A DNA stretch of 64,000 nt, from contig JAGCVH010000010.1 in NCBI GenBank assembly GCA_017962495.1, positions 1 to 64,000 of the forward strand, read 5' to 3'. This stretch comes from Bacteroidaceae bacterium (lineage in GTDB: Bacteria > Bacteroidota > Bacteroidia > Bacteroidales > Bacteroidaceae). Of this stretch, positions 46,381-54,182 are shown piece after piece (positions within the stretch are counted from its first letter, which is position 1; each line of letters starts with the position of its first letter). The notes under the pieces are model-generated. The model was not told the origin of the DNA, did not search any database, and was given only the letters and a program-made list of their open reading frames with translations. Made by a program: the position numbers and the translations under genes.

Positions 46381-46707
46381 ATGATTATATTAACAACCGA
46401 TTGGGGACAAGCATGGACAATGGCCGGTATAGGTCCGGGTGTGGTATTCCTCATCCTTTTGCTGCTCGTCTGCATACTTTCTGTATTCAGTATTGTGGCA
46501 CGGGGTAAAAAGGAAGAGCCTGTCGTTGCTAAGGTTGCAGAAACCGGTTCCCACAAGTCTGAACAAGTTTCTCAGTCAGACGAGGCAGCTGTTGCAATGG
46601 CAGTGTACCTTTACATGAATGGTCGTCACGACGAGGAAAGCGGTATCATAACCATTCAGGTCAACGAGCATTCGCTTTGGCATGAGGAACTGAACGAGAG
46701 ACTGTAA
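46381..46707 (+). CDS. mmdD: Decarboxylase small membrane subunit (OadG/MmdD-like)
   Basis: A 108-aa protein with one N-terminal transmembrane helix (GPGVVFLILLLLVCILSVFSIVA), a charged linker and a C-terminal soluble part (DEAAVAMAVYLYMNG). This is the size and layout of the sodium-pump decarboxylase gamma/delta subunit that anchors and stabilises the complex. The short conserved stretch after the helix (ARGKKEEP) fits. The ATG at 46381 was chosen over an in-frame TTG 9 nt upstream. It lies between the carboxyltransferase and biotin-carrier genes. Confidence 0.82.
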   Translation: MIILTTDWGQAWTMAGIGPGVVFLILLLLVCILSVFSIVARGKKEEPVVAKVAETGSHKSEQVSQSDEAAVAMAVYLYMNGRHDEESGIITIQVNEHSLWHEELNERL

Positions 46708-46721
46708 GACCTCACTCCCTT

Positions 46722-46745
46722 CCCCTCTCCGAAGGCGAGGGGAGT
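46722..46745 (+). repeat. Intra-operon GC-rich hairpin
   Basis: CCCCTC / GAGGGG stem around TCCGAAGGC, with outer pairing ACT/AGT. It lies 15 nt after the OadG-like stop and resembles the CT-rich hairpins at 47310 and 47405. It could set mRNA stability or subunit ratio. Confidence 0.5.
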
Positions 46746-46810
46746 GGTAACGATTTAAATGTAGATTATTAACCTATAACAAAATCCTCCGAACCCAACT
46801 GATATTACGC

Positions 46811-46840
46811 CCTCTCTTCGGAGAGGAATGGAAAGGAGGT
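46811..46840 (+). promoter_or_regulatory. UUCG-tetraloop hairpin followed by strong Shine-Dalgarno
   Basis: CCTCTC-TTCG-GAGAGG is a perfect 6-bp stem with a cUUCGg tetraloop. It is followed by AAAGGAGGT (46832-46840), 11 nt before the ATG at 46852. A full-length Shine-Dalgarno site is rare in this phylum and supports the ATG at 46852. Confidence 0.6.
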
Positions 46841-46851
46841 CTTTAAATAAG

Positions 46852-47295
46852 ATGAATGAGTTTAAGTTTAAAATAGACGGCACAGAGTATACGGCTAACG
46901 TAGAAGAAAAGGAAGACGGTAAGCTGGCTGTGACTGTTAATGGTAAGGCCTACGAGGTGGAAATTCCCGGACACGTAGCTGCCGCTCCTAAGGTTCAACC
47001 CATCAAGCCTGCAGTTGCTGCTGCTCCTGCTGCCGCTGCTCCTGCCGCCTCTCCTGCTGCTCCCAAGCAGGCAAGTGGTGCAGGTACAGCCATCACGGCT
47101 CCTCTGCCTGGTACTATCACCAGCATCGAGGTGAAGGAAGGCGATGCTGTTAAGACTGGTCAGACCGTTATCGTAATGGAAGCCATGAAGATGGCAAACA
47201 ATATTACAGCCGAGTGCGACGGTACGGTTAAGGCTATCCTCGTGCAGCAAGGTGCCCAAGTTCAGTCAGGTGATGCTCTGATTGAAATAGGCTAA
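46852..47295 (+). CDS. mmdC: Biotin carboxyl carrier subunit of the decarboxylase
   Basis: A 147-aa biotinyl carrier. An N-terminal beta region (FKFKIDGTEYTANV) is joined by an Ala/Pro-rich flexible linker (residues ~42-75, PAAAAPAASPAAPKQ) to a biotinyl domain with VIVMEAMKMANN, so biotin attaches to Lys113. It shuttles CO2 from the carboxyltransferase to the membrane subunit. Start chosen at 46852 behind a strong Shine-Dalgarno, rather than an upstream in-frame ATG inside the hairpin region. Confidence 0.93.
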   Translation: MNEFKFKIDGTEYTANVEEKEDGKLAVTVNGKAYEVEIPGHVAAAPKVQPIKPAVAAAPAAAAPAASPAAPKQASGAGTAITAPLPGTITSIEVKEGDAVKTGQTVIVMEAMKMANNITAECDGTVKAILVQQGAQVQSGDALIEIG

Positions 47296-47309
47296 GGTAG
47301 GACCCTCCC

Positions 47310-47332
47310 CCTTTCCCTCCCTTCAGGGCGGG
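47310..47332 (+). repeat. CT-rich hairpin between carrier and membrane subunit genes
   Basis: CCTCCCTTCAGGGCGGGG can fold as a short stem (CCC/GGG) and belongs to the same CT-rich family as the elements at 46722 and 47405. Confidence 0.4.
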
Positions 47333-47369
47333 GTGAGGATTCGTTGAATTAATAATAATATCAAAAACA

Positions 47370-48686
47370 ATGAATAAAGTATTTAATATACTGCAAAGTT
47401 GTATCCTTCCCTTTAAGGGGAGGCTTGGAGCGGTCCTGCTTATGCTTTTGGTGGCAACTCCAGTTTTGGCAGGCGACTTCAACATGCAGTCGGCGATGGC
47501 CAAGTTTTGGAGCGAAATGGGCTTTACCTCATTCTTCGTAGGTGAGGGTTGGAAGAATGCCGTCATGCTTGCCATTGGTTGTTTCTTGCTTTACCTGGCT
47601 ATTAAGAAGGAGTACGAGCCTCTGTTGCTCTTGCCCATCGCTTTCGGAATGATTCTCACGAACATCCCAGGTGCAGGCATGTTCCATACGTCGATGTGGA
47701 ACGATGAGTTTCTGAACCCTGATAGTCCTTACTTCCACAGCTATCGTCATGTGATGGCAGAGGGTGGATTGCTCGATGTGCTGTACATTGGTGTTAAGTC
47801 CGGTGTGTATCCCTGTCTCATCTTCCTTGGTGTGGGTGCAATGACAGACTTCGGTCCCCTTATTGCTAATCCCAAGAGCCTGCTTCTTGGTGCTGCAGCA
47901 CAGATAGGTATTTTTGCTACCTTCCTGGTAACCCAGATGGACATATTTGGCTTTAATGCTCAGGAGGCCGCTTCTATTGGCATCATCGGTGGCGCTGACG
48001 GCCCCACAGCCATTTTCCTTACCACCAAGTTGGCTCCTCACTTGCTCGGTCCTATTGCCGTTGCTGCCTATTCGTATATGGCTCTTGTTCCCGTTATTCA
48101 ACCGCCTATCATGCGTGCTCTCACAACCAAGAAGGAACGCATGATCCGTATGGAACAACTGCGTACAGTATCAAAGAAGGAGAAGATACTCTTCCCCATC
48201 ATTGTGGCCATCTTGGTTAGTCTGATTCTTCCCTCTGCTGCCACGCTTATCGGTTGCCTTATGCTTGGTAACCTGATGAAGGAGAGTGGGGTGGTGGAAC
48301 GCCTGTCGAAGGCTGCCCAAAATGAATTGAATAATATTGTTGTCATTTTCTTGGGTACAACGGTTGGTGCTACGGCTACAGCCGAGGCATTCCTCAATTT
48401 CCGCACTATCAGCATCCTTTGCGTGGGCATCGTTGCCTTCGGTGTTGGTACTGCAGGTGGCGTGCTGTTGGCTAAGTTGATGAATCTCTTCCTGAAGAAG
48501 AAGATTAATCCGCTCATCGGTTCTGCTGGTGTTAGCGCCGTTCCTATGGCAGCTCGTGTTAGTCAGGCCGAGGGACAGAAAGCCGATCCACGCAACTTCC
48601 TGCTCATGCACGCTATGGGTCCCAATGTGGCAGGCGTCATCGGTTCGGCAGTTGCTGCAGGTATCTTGCTCAGTTTCCTTGGGTAA
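47370..48686 (+). CDS. mmdB: Na+-translocating decarboxylase membrane subunit (OadB/MmdB family)
   Basis: A 438-aa inner membrane Na+ pump with 9-11 hydrophobic segments. It decarboxylates carboxybiotin and exports Na+. Family blocks are [40 protein letters not shown], the conserved second-half [22 protein letters not shown] and [16 protein letters not shown]. Residues 1-35 form an extra segment ([28 protein letters not shown]) not usual at the family's N-terminus. Its coding DNA contains a CT-rich palindrome (see findings). It is the last gene of the operon and ends at a strong terminator. Confidence 0.93.
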   Translation: MNKVFNILQSCILPFKGRLGAVLLMLLVATPVLAGDFNMQSAMAKFWSEMGFTSFFVGEGWKNAVMLAIGCFLLYLAIKKEYEPLLLLPIAFGMILTNIPGAGMFHTSMWNDEFLNPDSPYFHSYRHVMAEGGLLDVLYIGVKSGVYPCLIFLGVGAMTDFGPLIANPKSLLLGAAAQIGIFATFLVTQMDIFGFNAQEAASIGIIGGADGPTAIFLTTKLAPHLLGPIAVAAYSYMALVPVIQPPIMRALTTKKERMIRMEQLRTVSKKEKILFPIIVAILVSLILPSAATLIGCLMLGNLMKESGVVERLSKAAQNELNNIVVIFLGTTVGATATAEAFLNFRTISILCVGIVAFGVGTAGGVLLAKLMNLFLKKKINPLIGSAGVSAVPMAARVSQAEGQKADPRNFLLMHAMGPNVAGVIGSAVAAGILLSFLG

Positions 48687-48709
48687 AACAAACACTAATA
48701 TTTAGTAAG

Positions 48710-48736
48710 GCACGGAGAAATCCGTGCTTTTTTTTT
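48710..48736 (+). terminator. Terminator of the decarboxylase operon
   Basis: Perfect 7-bp stem GCACGGA / TCCGTGC with GAAA tetraloop and nine T residues. Confidence 0.93.
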
Positions 48737-48764
48737 GTATTCTCCATACTTATTTGTATATTTG
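48734..48764 (+). promoter_or_regulatory. Promoter of the distal FAS1 gene, overlapping the terminator
   Basis: TTTG (48734-48737, the end of the terminator T-run), 19-nt spacer, TATATTTG (48757-48764). The ATG is 18 nt further, giving a very short leader. Confidence 0.75.
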
Positions 48765-48782
48765 TCGCCAAATACTAATAAT

Positions 48783-50912
48783 ATGAAGAACCTGAAACCT
48801 CATTTCTTTGCATTGATTGCCTCTGTATTGTTGTTTGCTTCTTGTACTGAGAACATTGACATGTCAGACCGTTACACCTTCAAGGAGGAGACAATTACCA
48901 GCTATTTGGAGAAGCATGAACAATACAGCGAGTATCTGCGTATCTTGAGCATCGTTAAAGTGAGCCGTCGTTCGGAAAGTACCCTTCGCCAGTTGCTTTC
49001 AGCCCGTGGCAACTACACCGTGTTTGCTCCTGACAATGATGCCATTCAGGCATACCTCGATACGCTCGTGGCCCGCAACATCATTTCCGAGCCTTCATGG
49101 GACAGTTTCACTAATCCCGTCAAGTTGGATTCCATTTACAAGGTTATTGTCTTCAACAGCATCATTGATGGTGGCGATGACGTGGTTCCTTATCAAACTT
49201 CTTCCTTCCCCAATGAGAACGATGAGTTTGGTTTGGCCAATATGAACGAACGTAAGTTGCGTGTCAATTATGGAAAAGTCGAGCCCGATAGCATCTTCAT
49301 CAATGGTATTAACTTGATGTCGATGAAGAATCGTGACATTCCTGCCATAAATGGATTCATTCATGGCATGCACAATGTTATAGCTCCCAGTAATGAAACG
49401 TTGGGCGATATCTTCCATGGCATGATTGACAGTCAGAAGGAAGGCTTCTTGGTTACCGCCCGCTTGTTGCAAGCCTGTGGTTTACTTGATACACTTAGTA
49501 GGGAAAAGGACGAAGTGTATGAAGAACTGTATCAGACCGAGCAGCTAGTTCCCAGTGTGTCGGGTGTTCCCACTGAGAATTGCCCCAGCTATACGCCGGA
49601 ACATCGCAAGTATGGTTTTACCATTTTCGCCGAAACCGATGAGTTCTGGTCAAATACCATTGGAAAGCCCGCAAAGGATATTACCATTCAGGATGTGCGT
49701 GATTACATTCAGAAGGAGAATCTATGCCCAGGTGCTGTGGATGATGAGAACTTTAATGATATAAACAATGCTCTTAATCAGTTCATCACATACCACATTC
49801 TACCTATGCGCTTGCCCAAGAACAAACTTACCATTCACTTTACTGAGAAGAATTGGTATTGGGCAAATCCAGGTGCCTATACTATTCCTGTATGGGAGAT
49901 ATATACAACCATGGGAAAGCGCCGCCTGTTGAAGATTTACGAGGCAGGTCCCAGTGGTCCAGATGGATTCTACTTGAATCGTTTCCCACGCTTGAACAAT
50001 AGCCGACACGGGAACTATAAGGAGAATGGATGTGACCCAGGTAAGGAAGGCATAGCCATCGATATCCCTGAGAACATGGAGGACCTCTCTTTGGTGAACG
50101 GCATTATCTATCCCATCAATAGCGTATTGGCTTATGACGACAACACTCGCGACAACTTCCTTCGCACGCGAATGCGTTTCGACATAACCAGTATCTTCCC
50201 TGAGTTTATGAACAATGACCTCAGGCCCGACTTGGTGGGTACACAGAAGACGAAGCACATCTATATCCCCACAAGCGAGGAGTATTCCTATCTGGAAGAT
50301 GTGGAGATAGGTTCAGAAAGTATGTTCAACTACCTATCGGGTCGTGGCTCAAACTGGGCTAACTATCAGGGCGACGAGTTGAATGTCATAGGAGCATACG
50401 AGCTTACCTTCCGCCTCCCGCCAGTTCCTCGTCGTACGACCTATGAGGTTCGCTATCTCGTGGGCGCAGGTTCAAGCTACCGAAGCATGTGTCAGGTTTA
50501 CTTCGGCACGGACAAGAATAACTTGCCGGCACAGGGCATTCCCCTTGACCTTCGCATGGGTGGACTATGGCGCCATACTGGTGCTGGTGACCTGCCCAGT
50601 ATTGTAGGATGGGAAGAGGACATTGAAGACGATGACTACAATGCCGAGGTAGATAAGAAGATGCGTGCCAATGGTTTCATGAAGGGTCCGGCTTACTACA
50701 ATCTGCTTACGAACCGTTCGTGGACAGCCCGCGACTGCGAGTACACCACCCGACGCATCATTGTTACTGCCACCATGGATCCCGACGAGGTATATTACGT
50801 GCGCTTCAAGAATGTGCTTGATGATAAGTCTAAACAATTCTATATGGACTTCATCGAACTATGTCCCAAGGAAGTTTACGACAATCCTTACGAACCTGAG
50901 GACATTTGGTAA
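48783..50912 (+). CDS. FAS1 lipoprotein, paralogue of the operon member at 19304
   Basis: A 709-aa lipoprotein (lipobox FASC-TENID). It has an N-terminal FAS1 domain (YTFKEETITSYLEKHEQY...GNYTVFAPDNDAIQAYL), a second FAS1 region around residues 260-440, and a C-terminal beta domain (SGRGSNWANYQGDELNVIG..YELTFRLPPVPRRTTYEVR). The order, length and several blocks match the 705-aa protein at 19304-21421, but there is no SusCD pair here. It has its own promoter. An inverted repeat follows at 50962-50992. Ligand unknown. Confidence 0.85.
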   Translation: MKNLKPHFFALIASVLLFASCTENIDMSDRYTFKEETITSYLEKHEQYSEYLRILSIVKVSRRSESTLRQLLSARGNYTVFAPDNDAIQAYLDTLVARNIISEPSWDSFTNPVKLDSIYKVIVFNSIIDGGDDVVPYQTSSFPNENDEFGLANMNERKLRVNYGKVEPDSIFINGINLMSMKNRDIPAINGFIHGMHNVIAPSNETLGDIFHGMIDSQKEGFLVTARLLQACGLLDTLSREKDEVYEELYQTEQLVPSVSGVPTENCPSYTPEHRKYGFTIFAETDEFWSNTIGKPAKDITIQDVRDYIQKENLCPGAVDDENFNDINNALNQFITYHILPMRLPKNKLTIHFTEKNWYWANPGAYTIPVWEIYTTMGKRRLLKIYEAGPSGPDGFYLNRFPRLNNSRHGNYKENGCDPGKEGIAIDIPENMEDLSLVNGIIYPINSVLAYDDNTRDNFLRTRMRFDITSIFPEFMNNDLRPDLVGTQKTKHIYIPTSEEYSYLEDVEIGSESMFNYLSGRGSNWANYQGDELNVIGAYELTFRLPPVPRRTTYEVRYLVGAGSSYRSMCQVYFGTDKNNLPAQGIPLDLRMGGLWRHTGAGDLPSIVGWEEDIEDDDYNAEVDKKMRANGFMKGPAYYNLLTNRSWTARDCEYTTRRIIVTATMDPDEVYYVRFKNVLDDKSKQFYMDFIELCPKEVYDNPYEPEDIW

Positions 50913-50961
50913 GGCATATTTGCAATGATAAACGTAATTATAAATGAATTATAGAATAATC

Positions 50962-50992
50962 TTAGCGACGGCATTCCTCATGTCGTCGCTAA
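50962..50992 (+). terminator. Inverted repeat after the FAS1 gene
   Basis: Perfect 9-bp stem TTAGCGACG / CGTCGCTAA, 13-nt loop. There is no clear T-run, so termination is uncertain. It may instead lie in a leader of the next two genes. Confidence 0.45.
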
Positions 50993-51093
50993 TGGTTTAG
51001 GTCAACAGGACTGGACGAAGGCTCGTCAAGAGATTCATGAAAACCATATCTTCTCTCAGCGAGCAACTTCCTAACGAAACTCTCCGCCGGCAG

Positions 51094-52536
51094 ATGAGAA
51101 AGCTATTGCTCCTATTATCCTTAGTGATGTTCTTGGCTTGTACTCAACGACAAGCAAAGGATGTGGTGGACGAACTCCCGCCAATCTTTCCCGACTATAT
51201 TGGGGTAACCGTTCCTTGTAATATAGCCCCCCTTAACTTTGGCATCGACGAGGCCACCCACATACAAGCAGTCTTGCGCAATGGAACCGATGTTTGTGTG
51301 GAGGTGTCAGGAAAGGATTACATCGACATAAGCCTTCGCGACTGGCGGAAGCTAACGGCAAAGGGTGGCGACATTGAGGTTACAACCTCCGTATGGAATG
51401 AGGAACATCCCGATGGAGTCACTTACAAGCCATTCCTTATTCATGTATCTGCCGACTCCATCGACCCGTGGATCATCTATCGCCTCCTGCCTCCTGGCTA
51501 TGAAGGCTGGAATCGTATGGGCATCTACGAAAGGAATCTGAGTTCGTGGGAAGAGCGTACACTTATGGAAAACTCGCAGGTAAATGGAGGATGCATCAAT
51601 TGCCACGCTTTTGCCAATTATAGTCCCAAGAACTTCATGATTCATGTTCGTGGTGAAGGGGGAGGAACCATTGTCTATCATAATGGTAATCTCGAGAAGG
51701 TGGACATTAAGAGCATGGAGCCTCACAAACATGGTTCGTACAACATGTGGCACCCTTCCGGCCGATATATTGCCTTCACCAGCAATGCCACGCACCAAAG
51801 TTTCTATGGTCAGAGCCGCGATAAGATAGAGGTTTATGACCTATGGTCCGACCTCATCATCTATGACGTGGAGCAGCATCGCGTTATTTACGACGAACGA
51901 TTTATGAATGAAGACAGCCAGGAGATATTCCCAGCCTTCTCACCCGATGGCAAGTGGCTTTACTTCAGCACGGCAAAGCCTGTGGTTATGCCTAAGGAAT
52001 TCAATAAGATGCACTATAGCATCATCCGCGTTCCCTTCGATGAGCGTGATGCCTCGCTTGGGGAGGTTGATACGCTGTATAGTGCTCATGTGCTTGGAGG
52101 AACGGCACTCATGCCTCGCATATCCCCCGACGGACGATATATGATATATACCGTTGCCGATTGCGGTGCCTTTAATCTTTATCACAACGAAAGCGACTTC
52201 CAGATGATGGACCTTGAGACACGCGACACCATTGACATGCGTCCTCTCAATAGCGACCAGATGGAGAGCTATCATGCATGGAGCAGCAATGGCCATTGGC
52301 TATTGTTTGCTTCGAAGCGCATCGATGACCGGTACACCCGTCTCTTTATGGCTCACTGGGATGGACAAAAGTGGTCGCGTCCTTTCCTCCTGCCTCAAAG
52401 GTGTCCGGAACAGAATACCCTGCTCTTAATGGCTTATAATATACCCGAATTCATCCTTGAGCCCATCGAGTTCCCTCGAGACGAGATGGCAAACATGTTT
52501 AGAAGTGATGGAGTGAATAATAGAAATCTGAATTGA
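51094..52536 (+). CDS. TolB-like beta-propeller lipoprotein with CxxCH motif
   Basis: A 480-aa exported lipoprotein (lipobox FLAC). An N-terminal beta domain is followed by CINCH (residues 167-171), a typical covalent heme c attachment motif. Then come several TolB/PD40-type propeller blades (MWHPSGRYIAFTS, AFSPDGKWLYFSTA, RISPDGRYMIYTV, WSSNGHWLLFAS). It starts 4 nt upstream of a DUF6057 membrane gene, with which it is probably coupled. The start at 51094 (MRKLLLLLSLVMFLAC) gives a proper lipoprotein signal; an in-frame ATG at 51037 would add 19 residues. The function is unknown. A redox or surface-sensing role is inference. Confidence 0.75.
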   Translation: MRKLLLLLSLVMFLACTQRQAKDVVDELPPIFPDYIGVTVPCNIAPLNFGIDEATHIQAVLRNGTDVCVEVSGKDYIDISLRDWRKLTAKGGDIEVTTSVWNEEHPDGVTYKPFLIHVSADSIDPWIIYRLLPPGYEGWNRMGIYERNLSSWEERTLMENSQVNGGCINCHAFANYSPKNFMIHVRGEGGGTIVYHNGNLEKVDIKSMEPHKHGSYNMWHPSGRYIAFTSNATHQSFYGQSRDKIEVYDLWSDLIIYDVEQHRVIYDERFMNEDSQEIFPAFSPDGKWLYFSTAKPVVMPKEFNKMHYSIIRVPFDERDASLGEVDTLYSAHVLGGTALMPRISPDGRYMIYTVADCGAFNLYHNESDFQMMDLETRDTIDMRPLNSDQMESYHAWSSNGHWLLFASKRIDDRYTRLFMAHWDGQKWSRPFLLPQRCPEQNTLLLMAYNIPEFILEPIEFPRDEMANMFRSDGVNNRNLN

Positions 52537-52540
52537 CGAA

Positions 52541-54043
52541 ATGAAGAAGATACTCTTTATAGCCTTGCTCTTTGTGCCAGCCTATCTGGCACTGGCGTTC
52601 TGGCTTCCTGAGACTTATCGCTTGTTGCAGTTTGATAGTTTCTTCTTGTTCACTGCCGACTATTTCAGCATCAAGTTATCCCAACCGCCAGCACTTACGG
52701 CCTGGTTTACCAGTCTCCTGTTTCAGTTGTTCCGTTGGCCTTGGGTGGCAGCACTCGTTCAAGGGCTTATTGCTTTTCTCACCATTGTTTGCCTGGCTTT
52801 GCTCCTGAGGGGAGGGTGGAAGAGATGGCTTTCCCTGATTCCGTCCTTGCTTTTGTTCCTCTTTTGGCCCTTCTCTCTCAATTTGCAGTTGCAGGTTCTC
52901 GTGATGTCGTTCCTATTATTATCCTACTGCAAACTCCCATCTTGGTGGGCCAGATTGGTATTTGCCATTGTGCTCATCCCGCTTGGCTATCTGTTGTTAA
53001 GTATGCCATTGTTGGTAGCACTCTTCCTTCTCTTTGCCGTTGTCGAATGGTTTGTTTATAAAGGACGCGTTCATACTCTCGTTTTGGCTTTGCTTGGCTT
53101 GTCCACATTCATCATGCCGTACATCTATAGCCAAAGGGTTGCCTTCATTCCCTTCGAGAAGCGTTATACGTCGATTCCTGAAGGCAGTCCTGTTGCGCTT
53201 TGGGACAATGTCCTCCAAGACCAGGAAGTCTATCTCAAAGTCCTGCGTGCGGCAGAGGAAGAACGCTGGAACGATGTGCGTTCCATTATTTATGAAAACA
53301 AAGCAAGCCGCCTGAAGCTGATGCAAAGCTATTTGCTCTTGGCTGAGGCAGCACAGGGAACATTGCCCGACAACCTATTCAATTACAACATAAACACTCC
53401 GGAGGATTTCTTCTATCGGCATGTGCGCAACCATTATACCTGTCAGTTCAACCGCTTGTTCTATCGCAATCTCGGTTTGTACGATGAGTGCTTCCATCAG
53501 GCACAAGAGTACTATCTGCTGTGCTACGATGCATGTTGCTTCGGTTCCCTGACCCAGATGGTCGACTACTCCATACGCGAAGGCGAGTATGCCATTGCCG
53601 AGAAGTATCTTTCCATCCTCAGTCATGCCCCCTTCTATGGGCGTTTTGTCAAGGAACAACGCGAACGCATTGCCAAGCAAAAGAGTGAGGTTACTATCGA
53701 ACGACCGCTTCGTGCCGACAACTTTGTGGGTGGATATCCCTTCAACTCCGAGATGGTGCGCCTTGTGGAATATACCGATAAGGACCATGATCTTGCCCAC
53801 GACTATCTCCTCTGTGGTCTTCTCCTGCAGAAGAATCTGCCCCACTTCAATGTCGTTATTCATCACTTCCCTTACCATCGTGCCGATAGTCTTCCTGTTC
53901 CTTATGCTCAGGCCTTAAGGCTATTGCAGACGGAAGGTCAGGTGCCCGATGAGGAGTGTGTACCCGGTTCTTACTATTACTTTTTCCGATATATTTCCAT
54001 ACCTGATCCCAACGAGCAAATGATACGAAGTACAGGTCACTGA
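52541..54043 (+). CDS. DUF6057-family polytopic membrane protein
   Basis: A 500-aa protein with roughly 6-7 hydrophobic helices in the first 210 residues (FIALLFVPAYLALAFWL, FLTIVCLALLL, VLVMSFLLLSYC, VFAIVLIPLGYLLL) and a C-terminal soluble, TPR-like half (residues ~220-500; DNVLQDQEVYLKVLRAAEEERW, YDECFHQAQEYYLLCYDACC). This layout matches the DUF6057 family of Bacteroidota. It is 4 nt downstream of the CxxCH propeller lipoprotein, so the two may work in one envelope complex. No function is known to me. Confidence 0.78.
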   Translation: MKKILFIALLFVPAYLALAFWLPETYRLLQFDSFFLFTADYFSIKLSQPPALTAWFTSLLFQLFRWPWVAALVQGLIAFLTIVCLALLLRGGWKRWLSLIPSLLLFLFWPFSLNLQLQVLVMSFLLLSYCKLPSWWARLVFAIVLIPLGYLLLSMPLLVALFLLFAVVEWFVYKGRVHTLVLALLGLSTFIMPYIYSQRVAFIPFEKRYTSIPEGSPVALWDNVLQDQEVYLKVLRAAEEERWNDVRSIIYENKASRLKLMQSYLLLAEAAQGTLPDNLFNYNINTPEDFFYRHVRNHYTCQFNRLFYRNLGLYDECFHQAQEYYLLCYDACCFGSLTQMVDYSIREGEYAIAEKYLSILSHAPFYGRFVKEQRERIAKQKSEVTIERPLRADNFVGGYPFNSEMVRLVEYTDKDHDLAHDYLLCGLLLQKNLPHFNVVIHHFPYHRADSLPVPYAQALRLLQTEGQVPDEECVPGSYYYFFRYISIPDPNEQMIRSTGH

Positions 54044-54049
54044 AGCAGA

Positions 54050-54149
54050 GGGCTTAGGCTCGATTGCCATCGAACATAGGTTCGATCGTCCTCGAATATA
54101 GGTTCGATTGTCTTTGAACATAGGTTCGATTGCCGGAAGGCCTAAGGCT
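54050..54149. repeat. 22-bp phased palindrome array D (5 units)
   Basis: Units at 54050 (GGGCTTAGGCTC), 54072 (GAACATAGGTTC), 54094 (GAATATAGGTTC), 54116 (GAACATAGGTTC) and 54138 (AGGCCTAAGGCT), every step exactly 22 bp. The 10-nt spacers are similar (GATTGCCATC, GATCGTCCTC, GATTGTCTTT). It starts 7 nt after the DUF6057 stop. Confidence 0.88.
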
Positions 54150-54182
54150 CAAGATTGACGCTTGCAAATACAATAATAACTG

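Noticed and set aside
46828-46851. Earlier ATG for the biotin carrier
   Set aside because: It overlaps the hairpin and Shine-Dalgarno that fit the ATG at 46852.
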